Part shown: piece after piece, positions 37,098-45,888 of the stretch
How the letters are laid out: every line of letters starts with the position of its first letter
How positions within the stretch are numbered: the first letter of the stretch is position 1
Assembly: GCA_018267875.1 (NCBI GenBank)
Contig: JAFDXP010000061.1
Location: forward strand, 1-64,000
Source: Bacteroidota bacterium
GTDB taxonomy: Bacteria > Bacteroidota > Bacteroidia > Chitinophagales > Chitinophagaceae
DNA: 64,000 nt
Direction: 5' to 3'
The notes under the pieces: generated by a model
The model's database searches: none
Told to the model about the DNA's origin: nothing
What the model saw: the letters and a program-made list of their open reading frames with translations, nothing else
Position numbers and translations under genes: made by a program

Positions 37098-38219
37098 ATG
37101 CGCTTTATTGTAAGCTCCACCGGATTATTGAAGAACTTGCAACAAATCAGCGGCGTTATCAGTTCTAATGCTGTGTTGTCTGTCCTTGAGGACTTCTTAT
37201 GCGAACTGAAAGGGAACCAACTTACCCTTACTGCAACTGACTTAGAAACCATGATGCGTGTGGAAATGGAAGTAGCTGAAGGTCGCGATGATGGCAGAAT
37301 TTGTATTCCATCTAAAATACTGATGGAATATTTGAAAAACTTGCCTGAGCAGCCGATAACATTTACCATTAATGAGGACGATCTCAGTATTGAGATGAGC
37401 TCTACCGGAGGGAAGTATAAAATAGGTGGCGAAAAAGCTGACGATTTTCCGAAAGAGCCGCCCACAGAAGATGTTACGGCTTTTACCATGCGCTCTATTG
37501 ACTTGATTGAAGGCATCAACAAAACTCTTTTTGCTGTTAGCAATGATACACTTCGACCTGCTATGACGGGTGTATGTTTCGAGTTAACACCCGAATATCT
37601 TTCTTTTATTTCTACAGATGCACATAGGCTGATTCAGTTTACCCGTGCAGATATAAAATGCCCAACGGAAGAATCTTTTGTTGTGCCTAAAAAACCGCTA
37701 CAACAGCTTAGATCTACATTGCCTACTGATGATTCAGAAATTCAACTTTCTTACAACGGAAATCATTTGTTTGTACAAAGCGCGACCATTAGTTTAAATT
37801 GTCGATTGATTGATGCCCGTTTTCCTGATTACCGTGCTGTAATTCCAAACGAAAACCCTTATACACTTACCATGAATCGTGCTGAGCTGATCAGTGCGCT
37901 TCGACGTGTTGGTATATTTTCAAACAAAACCACCAGTCAAGTAGTTTTTGAAATAAATGGAAACTCATTGCAATTAAGTGCTCAAGACATTGATTTTTCC
38001 TATGAAGGTCGTGAAACGCTGAGCTGTCAATATGTTGGCGAGGACATGAAAATTGCTTTCAATGCCAAACTCATGGTTGAAATGATCAGTAATTTGGATG
38101 GTGAAAATTTGAAGGCAGAACTTAGCACACCTACTCGTGCAGGTATTTTCAGACCGGAAGAACCATCGGAAAATGAAGATTTATTGATGTTGTTGATGCC
38201 GCTTATGGTTGGTATTTAA
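37098..38219 (+). CDS. dnaN: DNA polymerase III beta subunit (sliding clamp)
   Basis: 373 residues from the ATG at 37098. The open frame continues upstream to 36912, but those 62 residues are Cys-rich, unlike any clamp N-terminus, and hold the promoter candidate. MRFIVSSTGLLKNLQQISGVI is the normal start. GVCFELTPEYLSFISTDAHRLI and NCRLIDARFPDYRAVIP are clamp signatures of the second and third domains. The product forms the ring that tethers DNA polymerase III. dnaA, recF and gyrB are not adjacent, as is common in this phylum. Confidence 0.96.
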   Translation: MRFIVSSTGLLKNLQQISGVISSNAVLSVLEDFLCELKGNQLTLTATDLETMMRVEMEVAEGRDDGRICIPSKILMEYLKNLPEQPITFTINEDDLSIEMSSTGGKYKIGGEKADDFPKEPPTEDVTAFTMRSIDLIEGINKTLFAVSNDTLRPAMTGVCFELTPEYLSFISTDAHRLIQFTRADIKCPTEESFVVPKKPLQQLRSTLPTDDSEIQLSYNGNHLFVQSATISLNCRLIDARFPDYRAVIPNENPYTLTMNRAELISALRRVGIFSNKTTSQVVFEINGNSLQLSAQDIDFSYEGRETLSCQYVGEDMKIAFNAKLMVEMISNLDGENLKAELSTPTRAGIFRPEEPSENEDLLMLLMPLMVGI

Positions 38220-38292
38220 TCACTTCATTTAGTACTGTCAATTGATTTCCGATTGTTGACATTAATGTGTCTGATGATCATTTTAAAAGTGT

Positions 38293-38311
38293 ATCTATTC
38301 TTAAAATAGAT
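38293..38311. promoter_or_regulatory. 7-bp inverted repeat upstream of the Gfo/Idh gene
   Basis: ATCTATT (38293-38299) and AATAGAT (38305-38311) flank a 5-base spacer. It sits about 32 bases upstream of the -7 candidate, where an operator or a weak terminator of dnaN could lie. No T run follows, so terminator function is doubtful. Confidence 0.3.
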
Positions 38312-38342
38312 CGTATGTTTCGGCACTCTATTGTCTGCTTGT

Positions 38343-38350
38343 TATCTTTG
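38343..38350 (+). promoter_or_regulatory. Candidate -7 element (TATCTTTG) abutting the Gfo/Idh start codon
   Basis: An exact TAnnTTTG ends 5 bases before the ATG at 38356. Transcription starting the usual 5-7 bases downstream would begin at or next to the start codon, i.e. a leaderless or nearly leaderless mRNA. Confidence 0.55.
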
Positions 38351-38355
38351 TTTCG

Positions 38356-39366
38356 ATGTCTAAAATTCGATTTGCACTCATTGGTTGTGGACACATTGCA
38401 AAACGCCATGCCGCTCATATTCAGCAACAGGGTGTTTTGGTTGCCGTATGTGATGTTTTGGAGGAGCGAGCGAATGCGCTTGCATCGCAATATAGCGCAC
38501 AAGCCTATTACAAAATTGAAGAGCTATTACAAAAAGAAAAGCTTGATGTTGTAGCGATATGTTCGCCCAACGGATTGCATGCCCAACATGCCATCAGAGC
38601 TTTGAATGCCGGCTGTCATGTGTTGTGTGAAAAACCAATGTCCATCTCCTCTTATGATGCAGGGGAAATGATCAAGGCTGCTGAAAAAGCTAACCGCCGC
38701 TTGTTTGCCATCAAACAAAACCGATTTAATCCACCCGTTGTTGCACTAAAAAGAGTTTTGGAAGAAGGAAGGCTCGGAAAAATTTTCAGTGTTCAACTCT
38801 CTTGTTTTTGGAATCGAGATGCTGCTTATTATGAAAATAGTTGGAAAGGCACAAAAGACTTAGACGGCGGCACTTTGTTTACCCAGTTCAGCCATTTTGT
38901 GGACTTACTCTATTGGATGTTTGGCGATGTGCAGCAAGTGCAGGCATATATTGGGAACTATGCACACCAAGGCATTATCCAGTTTGAAGACACGGGTGTA
39001 GTGATTTTCAAATTTTACAATGACATCATTGGCACTATGAACTATACTGTGAACAGTTATAAAAAAAACATGGAAGGATCTTTGACCGTTTTTGGCGAAA
39101 AGGGGACTGTAAAAATTGGTGGTCAATATTTAAACGAGCTTGAGTATCAGAACATTGAAGCCTATAAAATTCCCGACCTACCGGACGGAAACCATGCTAA
39201 TAACTACGGCTCATATACAGGCTCTATGAGCAATCACGATAAAGTGTATGACAACTTAGTAGATGTGCTGACTAATAATGCAGCTATAAATACCAATTCT
39301 TTTGAGGCACTAAAAACTGTTGAGATTATTGAAAAAATATACCGAAGTGCATTAGTTGTAAGATAG
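38356..39366 (+). CDS. Gfo/Idh/MocA family NAD(P)-dependent oxidoreductase
   Basis: 336 residues. The Rossmann motif ALIGCGHIAKRHA is at 7-19, HVLCEKPMS with the conserved Lys is near 94-102, and KQNRFNPPV is near 118-126. The last feature, and SHFVDLLYWMFGDVQ, recall WlbA/WbpB (UDP-GlcNAc-type uronate 3-dehydrogenases) more than other family members. A nucleotide-sugar substrate is therefore plausible but unproven. It acts in the cytoplasm. The start is fixed by the Rossmann strand beginning at residue 4. The DUF4184 gene follows after 12 bases and may be cotranscribed. Confidence 0.9.
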   Translation: MSKIRFALIGCGHIAKRHAAHIQQQGVLVAVCDVLEERANALASQYSAQAYYKIEELLQKEKLDVVAICSPNGLHAQHAIRALNAGCHVLCEKPMSISSYDAGEMIKAAEKANRRLFAIKQNRFNPPVVALKRVLEEGRLGKIFSVQLSCFWNRDAAYYENSWKGTKDLDGGTLFTQFSHFVDLLYWMFGDVQQVQAYIGNYAHQGIIQFEDTGVVIFKFYNDIIGTMNYTVNSYKKNMEGSLTVFGEKGTVKIGGQYLNELEYQNIEAYKIPDLPDGNHANNYGSYTGSMSNHDKVYDNLVDVLTNNAAINTNSFEALKTVEIIEKIYRSALVVR

Positions 39367-39378
39367 TATTTCATAAAC

Positions 39379-40116
39379 ATGCCTTTTACGTTTGCCCATC
39401 CTGCTGCCATTTTACCTTTTCGGTTTATACCACAGAAATATTATTCGTGGACAGGGCTGATTATAGGCTCTATGGTTCCTGATTTTCAGGCTTTTTTTCA
39501 ATTGGGAGGTGGCAAATTGTTGAGTCATTCATGGATTGGTATTTTTATTTATGACCTTCCGGTCGGCTTGCTTCTTGCTTTCGTTTTTCACATGATTGTA
39601 AGAGATCCATTAATTGACAACTTGCCTCAGTCTTTTGCTCAAAGATTGGTGAACTATCATCGCACCAATTGGATAAAAGTGTTTCAAAAAAAATATGGTA
39701 TCATCTTATTTTCATTGCTTTTTGGCATCTTATCGCATATTATTTTAGACCGCATCACTCATACCGACGCTTATTCATACAGTGACAGAGTAGGATTGAA
39801 ACTAACTATTGAAGACAAAGTAGAATGGTCGAGGATATTACAAAGAGGCGGCAGTGTAGTGGGTATTGCCTTACTAGTATGGCAGATTCGTGCCCTTCCG
39901 TCTGCCCAACATTTTGTGCCGCATCGTTGGTCAATTTATTGGTTTATTGTGGTTGATGTTACCTTCTTTATTATTTGGATTCGTTTTCAATTTCCCATCA
40001 TTGGCGATGATGATATAAACACCCTTTTAGGAGCCGGAATGTGGGGACTTATTGCTGCCGGTATATTAGCTAAGATAAGCAGAAAAAAACAAGCAAGGGT
40101 TGAATCTGCTAATTGA
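39379..40116 (+). CDS. DUF4184 family membrane protein
   Basis: 245 residues. The start MPFTFAHPAAILPF is the DUF4184 signature. A conserved GSMVPDF motif and about five hydrophobic helices follow. The combination of His-Pro near the N-terminus, GSMVPDFQ and the later SHIILDRITH suggests a membrane protein with conserved His/Asp residues, as in metal-dependent membrane hydrolases (YdjM/YfhO-like), but no activity has been assigned. It lies 12 bases after the oxidoreductase gene. Confidence 0.88.
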   Translation: MPFTFAHPAAILPFRFIPQKYYSWTGLIIGSMVPDFQAFFQLGGGKLLSHSWIGIFIYDLPVGLLLAFVFHMIVRDPLIDNLPQSFAQRLVNYHRTNWIKVFQKKYGIILFSLLFGILSHIILDRITHTDAYSYSDRVGLKLTIEDKVEWSRILQRGGSVVGIALLVWQIRALPSAQHFVPHRWSIYWFIVVDVTFFIIWIRFQFPIIGDDDINTLLGAGMWGLIAAGILAKISRKKQARVESAN

Positions 40117-40165
40117 GCTTTGTAGGCTAATATTTTTATGATTACAATCTTTTTTTGACCTTCCC

Positions 40166-40195
40166 CTGAAATAATAAGCTGTCTATGTATTTCAG
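40166..40195. terminator. Hairpin after the DUF4184 gene, possible terminator
   Basis: CTGAAATA (40166-40173) and TATTTCAG (40188-40195) form a perfect 8-bp stem with a 14-base loop. No U tract follows on the plus strand, so it is a weak terminator candidate. It lies 50 bases after the stop. Confidence 0.35.
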
Positions 40196-40351
40196 TTAGC
40201 AAGTGAGAAATTGGATGAATATTAATCAACAAATTCCAATAATTATATATTTTTTAAACCGTTTTAGCCATCAGCATGTTAATACTAAATTTCTAAATGA
40301 GTTATCATTTTTTATATATATTTTTTATTTTTAAACATAATTTTTCTTTCT

Positions 40352-41209
40352 TCAGCCCCATATATAATTATAAATCTCTTTAGATATTTGGTGCAAATAA
40401 ATATGATTCTCTATGCGCCGCACCCATCTTATTCTACGTATAGCATTGGTTAAAAACACTTCATCCGCTTCAAATAATATTTTCTTACTTAGATCCTTTT
40501 CTACAATCGGTAAAAAATTTTTTGTACTTTCTAATATATATCTACGCATGGTTCCCGCAACACAACCTGATGCCAAAGGTGGTGTGAATACTGATCCATT
40601 TTTAACCCAAAAAATATTGGCCAAGCTACTTTCTATTATGTTTCCCCCATTTTCTATCAACACATCCTGCCAATTGTGCTGTGATGCAACAGCCTTCGCT
40701 TGTGAATAAAAATTCGGGGTTATCCTTTTGGTATTTTTCCACTTGTCAAACTTTTTATTGGTTGTGGAAAGAATACCTACTGACCATCCATTTTTGCTCC
40801 AATCCAATTCTTCAGGTAATACTTCTGCTACTGAAACTGCATAAGAAAAATCATCATTTTCGGTACTGACTTCAAACCTTACACGTGCTAAAGGAAATTT
40901 AGGATATAGTTGGATGATCTTTTTTATGGCTGAAAGAAAAAACGACTGCGTGAACCAAGAAGGCAAAAACATATGTGTTTGGTTCAATGAATGAATCATT
41001 CGTTCGTAGTGATATTGAGGCATTTGCACTTCACCCTTAAACACTAAAATGGTTTCGAAAAACCCAACTGAAAACACAAACAAAACATTATCCTTACCCA
41101 ATGTAGTGGATACGGTTTGTATTTTACCATTTAAGTTTATGACAGACACGTGTTGCAAAGATGAAAAATCTTTGATTAGAAAAGAAGGTGAATTTTGCCA
41201 TTGAAGCAT
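40352..41209 (-). CDS. Class IV aminotransferase (PLP-dependent; ADC-lyase/BCAT family)
   Basis: 285 residues. The PLP-binding Lys is in WKNTKRITPNFY near residue 160, and the ENGGNIIESSLANIFWV segment near 190-207 carries the conserved Glu and the phosphate-binding region. TPPLASGCVAGTMRRYIL is the second family motif. The family includes branched-chain and D-amino-acid aminotransferases and aminodeoxychorismate lyase, and I cannot choose between them. No pabA/pabB or ilv gene is near. It lies 43 bases after the lipoprotein gene at 41253 on the same strand, so it may be the last gene of that operon. Confidence 0.85.
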   Translation of the reverse strand: MLQWQNSPSFLIKDFSSLQHVSVINLNGKIQTVSTTLGKDNVLFVFSVGFFETILVFKGEVQMPQYHYERMIHSLNQTHMFLPSWFTQSFFLSAIKKIIQLYPKFPLARVRFEVSTENDDFSYAVSVAEVLPEELDWSKNGWSVGILSTTNKKFDKWKNTKRITPNFYSQAKAVASQHNWQDVLIENGGNIIESSLANIFWVKNGSVFTPPLASGCVAGTMRRYILESTKNFLPIVEKDLSKKILFEADEVFLTNAIRRIRWVRRIENHIYLHQISKEIYNYIWG

Positions 41210-41252
41210 AAAAATGAACTATTAGATTACGTAAAATAAAGTTTGGAATACC

Positions 41253-42098
41253 CTACTGACAAGTGTTTCCAAAACCATCCCAATAACCTTTTCCACCAGT
41301 AATGTTATTGTTAAATTGATCCGTATTGGTAAAACAGGAGTCATCGTTGCTGGTTACCAAACCTATCACATTGCTTTTGGCAAAGCCATAACTTGAAGCT
41401 TTAGTGTAACCCAACTCAACAATGGTTTTATTAGTCCAATAGAAATACGTAAATTCGTTTACACTTCCAAATGAACTATTAGTTTGTATCTTTTGACCAA
41501 CGGTACAAGGTGGAGAAAATGAATAATTTAAACCAACCGGATAGGCTTCAATAGTTATGCTTGTTTTATTATTTAAAGTAGATTTTATACGGACTTCTAT
41601 CACCCCTTTCGTATTTCTGTCATGTATGATGGTGATAATATTTCCACCACAATTTTTTCCGGCAAAAAAGCCATTGATACCTATGCTTTGTTTATTGGCT
41701 GCATCTAAGTTTATGTAACAAGGGGCGGGAATAAAGAATGGAAACAAACTACCACCGGTGCTGTCCTTTATACTATAACCAAGGTCTGCTGCAGATTTAT
41801 CTGACCAATAATATTCTGTAACTTTATTTCTGCCTGAGGCAAATTGAGGGCTAAGGTTAAAAGTATCCAATTCGCAGGCTGGATGCTTGGTGTAATCACT
41901 CCCTACCACATAGGCTTCATTATGTATGGTATCTTGAATCATTCCGAGATTGGGAATGTAGTATATGTGTACGGTTTGGGTTTCTACAACCCCTTTTGTA
42001 TATTGGTCAGGCTGTTTTGGCGAATCACCGCTATCTGATTTTTTACACCCAATGAAAAAAAACAATGTAGTAGCAATAAAAAATGTTAAACGGTTCAT
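41253..42098 (-). CDS. Lipoprotein with two internal repeats, function unknown
   Basis: 281 residues. Residues 1-18 are a lipoprotein signal ending FFFIGCKK, so the mature Cys would be lipidated. The rest holds two related halves. One has EYYWSDKSAADLGYSI (about 90-105) and the other FYWTNKTIVELGYTK (about 218-232), each preceded and followed by Cys-containing segments (PACELDTF, APCYINL; SPPCTVGQ, DDSCFTN). The protein is Gly/Asn/Ser-rich, probably beta-sandwich, with paired cysteines that may form disulfides. No family recognised. It follows the 120-residue lipoprotein gene by 39 bases and is likely in the same operon as the NHL protein. Confidence 0.82.
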   Translation of the reverse strand: MNRLTFFIATTLFFFIGCKKSDSGDSPKQPDQYTKGVVETQTVHIYYIPNLGMIQDTIHNEAYVVGSDYTKHPACELDTFNLSPQFASGRNKVTEYYWSDKSAADLGYSIKDSTGGSLFPFFIPAPCYINLDAANKQSIGINGFFAGKNCGGNIITIIHDRNTKGVIEVRIKSTLNNKTSITIEAYPVGLNYSFSPPCTVGQKIQTNSSFGSVNEFTYFYWTNKTIVELGYTKASSYGFAKSNVIGLVTSNDDSCFTNTDQFNNNITGGKGYWDGFGNTCQ

Positions 42099-42137
42099 AT
42101 TGTTATATTTAATTATTTATTTTAAATTATTTATATA

Positions 42138-42500
42138 TTAACAATCGAGATTATAGGGTGTACATTGGTCTTGAATAATATTGAAATCGCTATCATAACT
42201 TCCAGCACTATTCACACCATGAAAATGATGTGTTCCGGTAGTCAACACCTTGGTGAAAGCCTGAGAATTATTGCAATCGGGTGTACCCGACGGAAAATAG
42301 TTGCCTATCACACCGCAATACTGCCCATCTATATAGATGGTAGTGCTGCCGTGATGACAATCTTGCAGTGCATAAATCATAATTTGTCCGTTGCCCAAAC
42401 CGTATGGATGAGTTGGTTGGTTGGTAGATGTATCATTTTTATTACAAGCAATAAAGCCAATACCTGCAAGAATTAAAATATAATAAATTGTCTTTTTCAT
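42138..42500 (-). CDS. Small Cys/His-containing lipoprotein, function unknown
   Basis: 120 residues with a lipoprotein signal (AGIGFIACNKN, Cys at about 19). The mature part is 100 residues, with DCHHGSTTIYIDGQYCG and later DCNNS, THHFHG and CTPYNLDC. Six cysteines and several histidines suggest disulfides or metal binding. The ending CTPYNLDC is Cys-terminal. I do not recognise a family. It lies between the NHL T9SS gene and the repeat lipoprotein gene, with 29 and 39 bases to its neighbours, so the three are probably cotranscribed. Confidence 0.8.
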   Translation of the reverse strand: MKKTIYYILILAGIGFIACNKNDTSTNQPTHPYGLGNGQIMIYALQDCHHGSTTIYIDGQYCGVIGNYFPSGTPDCNNSQAFTKVLTTGTHHFHGVNSAGSYDSDFNIIQDQCTPYNLDC

Positions 42501-42529
42501 TACATATTTATTTTATATAGCTTTAAAAT

Positions 42530-45496
42530 TTATTCTTTCACCAACTTTCCCCTTTCTCCACCATAGTCATACAAATAAACTCCTGCTGAAAGGAATGAGA
42601 TGTCTATTGTTGTTTTTTCGGTGGTAATAGGTCGGTGAATGAGTTTTCGTCCGGTTATGTCATAAAGAATAAAATCTTTTCCGGGTGCAGTGGTTGAAAT
42701 AATTAGTGAAATACTGGCCGGGTTGGGCATTATTACAAAGCTGGGTTTACCAATATTCTTTCGTTCTAATTTCACTACATTACTAAAAGTGTAAGCACCA
42801 TTTTTGTCCCATATTTTCAGTCGGTAATAATAGACAGGTTCTTTGGGTTGAATATCTGTGTATGTGTATAGATTTGCCTGGTTATCATACCCTTTTGACT
42901 GCACTTTTCCAATTGTTACAAATTGAACAGCATCTATGCTGCGTTCCACTTCAAAGCCTGCATTATTTTGCTCGTCTGAAGTTTGCCAAAACAATTCATT
43001 ATCCTTATCTTTTAGTTGTCCGTTAAATGATAACAGATGCACAGCAAGAGGCATTCCGGTAGCTGTCGTATGCAAATAAAAACCACTGAAACCGGTAACG
43101 TTAAATGATATTTCCCACCAATTTTTGGCACTATTCCAAATAATATTACTATCGTCCGGATTTATTAAAACTGCTGATGGACCGTTGCCCACATAACCTG
43201 TGTAATTAGTTGGGTTAGTTCCTGTTCCATGTACTTGTGTGATGCGAACATTGGCAATACCAGCCGTATCTGTAGGATTGGTAGGGAAATGTGGAAAGTT
43301 GATACCTGATACGGTGTTGTAATTATTAAATTCCGATTGTGTAAAATAAAGAGTTAGCTTACCTGTCGCATAAGACGAGGAAGCCATTGGTTCTAAATCA
43401 TAGTGCCTTTGAACATAAGGATTTCCATTAGGTAATGTAGGAACAGAAGAATTAATCGAAACTTTAGAAGTTATGGTTCCGTTTACAGGGTTGTTACCAA
43501 TTGTTTGAATTCCTGCATGAATGTTGCAAAAATCTACTAACTTTTGCATATTGATAGAGGTATCTAAATAAAATGTCTGATTGGTTGTGCCTGAAACTAC
43601 ATTATTATTTAAGCATACATAATTTATTCTTCCCCCATAATTGAACAAAATGCTACCATTGGTTACATATAAAGATGAATTTGAAAACCATGAGGCACAC
43701 AAATTATTCAACTGTAAACCATTTCCATTGTAAAAACAAGTACTATTCGAATTAGCAGTAAGCAAGGAATCGAAATTACTGTTATTGACATCAATATAAT
43801 GCAACCCATCAGATTTAGTATAATAAATATTGCCTGTATTATTATCAATCGTAAAAGTATTACAGTATAAATATGTATTAGTTGATGATAGATTCGTCGT
43901 GTTAAACTGCATTAACACTTTATTGTTCGCATTATCAAAACTTATGTAGTACAATAATGAATTATAGCCTGATAAAAAGATAGAGCTTGAGGGAGTTAGT
44001 AAGTTTGCAAAACTAGCTCCCGCATTAGTTAAGGTACCACTACTATTTACATATACAATTTTTGGCGAAGCAGGGTTCCCACCAAATAAAGAAAAATATA
44101 CTTTCCCATTTAAAAAAGCTATATCATTTAAAGTTGAGCCAAGGTTCATATTAGTAGCTGTGGTCCATGTATTAGTCAAAGAGGTAGTGCCACCTCCTGC
44201 AAAGGTAGTAATCGTTCCAGATACATCCACCTTTCTAATGCGTTGATTTCCTTGATCTACAATATAAGCATTGCCCGAGTTGTCAAAAGTTATTGAAGTG
44301 GGGTTTAAAAGCTTCGCATTGATTGCCGGCCCGTTATCACCCAATGTAGAACCACTACCTGCAAAAGTTGAAATTATATTGGTATTAACATCAACTTTTC
44401 TTATTCTACCTGCATTTTTATCAACTATATACAAATTTCCAGATTGATCTTTTGTTATTTTTGAAATATTTGAAAACGCAGCCATTCTTGCGTCCAACCC
44501 ATCTCCTGCCATTGCTATAGCAGCACCGGTTTGGCTCAGTCCTGCTACTGTTGAAATCACATTAGAAGCATCAATCTTCCTAATGCGATAATATTCACTA
44601 ATATAAACTGTTGATCCTGAAATAAAGACATTACCAGCTGTAGTGGTTGAAAAATTAAGTTGTGCAGTAGAAGCTGAAATTCCATCTCCATTGTAGCCAG
44701 CTACTCCAGTTCCTGCAAAGACAGAAACGCCAGAAGAAAACATACTTGTACATTTATAGACATAGTTATTTACGGGAACATAAACAACATTTGCTGTTGT
44801 AGCTCCGATATGGTTAGCAGTGGAAGCCCCTACACTAACTGATGATATTAATGTAATGGATGATGGGCTATTGAAAACATACTTGGATAAAGATCCGTTA
44901 ACATGTTGATATAGGTAATAATTAGACGAAGTTCCGCCAATTGCATAAGCTGCTGATGCAATATAATAAAGTGTATTATATGGGAGGATGGAATATATAG
45001 TTCCACTTGCATCAACATATCTCATCTGTTGACTTGCAGTATCTTGTAAGTATATATTTCCGGTTGGAGATATCAATATTTCCTTTATCATATTTATAGC
45101 TGCATTAACCGCAAGTCCGGAATCACCACTATTGCCGGCAGAGCCATTTCCTGCAAAAAGAGATTCTACACCATTACTTGATCTCTTAAAAACCTGATGA
45201 AGGCTATTTCGGGCATAATACATGTTATTGTTATTGTCAATCTGTAAGGCATCAACAGTAAAATTTAAAACAGTAGAAATAATGCCATTTGTTTGAATTT
45301 TCCTTACGCGATTAAATGAAAAATCATTAAAATAAATTATTCCATTGTTATCCACCACCAACTGAGTTGGAGCAACAGAGGTTTGTGTAGCATATCCTCC
45401 GTCACCGGTCGCGCCACCTGCTATTCTTGTAACTAATTGTGCTTGAACATTTACATAAATGAAAGCGAAGAAGAGAAGCGAGTATAACTGTTTCAT
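42530..45496 (-). CDS. Secreted NHL-repeat protein with type A T9SS sorting domain
   Basis: 988 residues. Signal peptide residues 1-19 (ending VNVQAQ). NHL beta-propeller repeats run from about 20 to 480, with recurring FAGxGxxGxxGD motifs (NGSAGNSGDSGLA, TGVAGYNGDGISA, GSTLGDNGPAINA) and NAYIVDQGNQRIRKV. The middle ~250 residues are Ser/Asn-rich with a beta architecture. The last ~75 residues (VIMPNPASISLIIS, LYDITGRKLIH, LSAGVYLYDYGG) are a type A T9SS sorting domain. It should be exported by Sec and then T9SS. NHL propellers usually bind protein or carbohydrate partners, which remain unknown here. It heads the three- or four-gene operon with the two lipoproteins. A -7 candidate is at 45629-45636. 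Confidence 0.92.
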   Translation of the reverse strand: MKQLYSLLFFAFIYVNVQAQLVTRIAGGATGDGGYATQTSVAPTQLVVDNNGIIYFNDFSFNRVRKIQTNGIISTVLNFTVDALQIDNNNNMYYARNSLHQVFKRSSNGVESLFAGNGSAGNSGDSGLAVNAAINMIKEILISPTGNIYLQDTASQQMRYVDASGTIYSILPYNTLYYIASAAYAIGGTSSNYYLYQHVNGSLSKYVFNSPSSITLISSVSVGASTANHIGATTANVVYVPVNNYVYKCTSMFSSGVSVFAGTGVAGYNGDGISASTAQLNFSTTTAGNVFISGSTVYISEYYRIRKIDASNVISTVAGLSQTGAAIAMAGDGLDARMAAFSNISKITKDQSGNLYIVDKNAGRIRKVDVNTNIISTFAGSGSTLGDNGPAINAKLLNPTSITFDNSGNAYIVDQGNQRIRKVDVSGTITTFAGGGTTSLTNTWTTATNMNLGSTLNDIAFLNGKVYFSLFGGNPASPKIVYVNSSGTLTNAGASFANLLTPSSSIFLSGYNSLLYYISFDNANNKVLMQFNTTNLSSTNTYLYCNTFTIDNNTGNIYYTKSDGLHYIDVNNSNFDSLLTANSNSTCFYNGNGLQLNNLCASWFSNSSLYVTNGSILFNYGGRINYVCLNNNVVSGTTNQTFYLDTSINMQKLVDFCNIHAGIQTIGNNPVNGTITSKVSINSSVPTLPNGNPYVQRHYDLEPMASSSYATGKLTLYFTQSEFNNYNTVSGINFPHFPTNPTDTAGIANVRITQVHGTGTNPTNYTGYVGNGPSAVLINPDDSNIIWNSAKNWWEISFNVTGFSGFYLHTTATGMPLAVHLLSFNGQLKDKDNELFWQTSDEQNNAGFEVERSIDAVQFVTIGKVQSKGYDNQANLYTYTDIQPKEPVYYYRLKIWDKNGAYTFSNVVKLERKNIGKPSFVIMPNPASISLIISTTAPGKDFILYDITGRKLIHRPITTEKTTIDISFLSAGVYLYDYGGERGKLVKE

Positions 45497-45888
45497 AATA
45501 TTTTTTTTAAAATGCTACTATTATAATTGTGTTTTTAATACGCTATACATAAAAAGGGTTTACAGGCTCTCGCTTCTAAAGGGGAATTTATTTATAGATA
45601 AATAGTTATGCAAACCATTAAGTAAATCCAAACGTAAAACTGGTTTAATTAATTTTGTCCACCAAGAGTAAATGAGTGAATGGCGCAATCTGTTGAGTGT
45701 AGTGTATTATTTTTGAGTAAAGCTTTTCATGTTACTTCACTTTTTTAAAAATTAAGCTCGTTAATAAAATATAATCTTTAAACTTTTCATAAAACACCAC
45801 AAATATTAATCGAGTTCCAACCTTTGCAAATATCAAATATTAAATGAACCTTTACATTCAGTAAGCGATTTTGTCGCATAGATCATAA
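45497..45888. other. Divergent intergenic region between the NHL protein and the kinase
   Basis: This 392-base AT-rich region has no reading frame worth naming. It holds the only TAnnTTTG on the minus side (45629-45636). For the kinase I see no exact -7 element; ACCTTTG near 45820 is a mismatch. A shared regulatory region for both transcripts is possible. Confidence 0.55.
45629..45636 (-). promoter_or_regulatory. Candidate -7 element (TACGTTTG) for the NHL-lipoprotein operon
   Basis: The plus strand reads CAAACGTA. It lies about 133 bases before the ATG at 45496, so the leader would be long. Only the -7 motif supports it. Confidence 0.35.
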
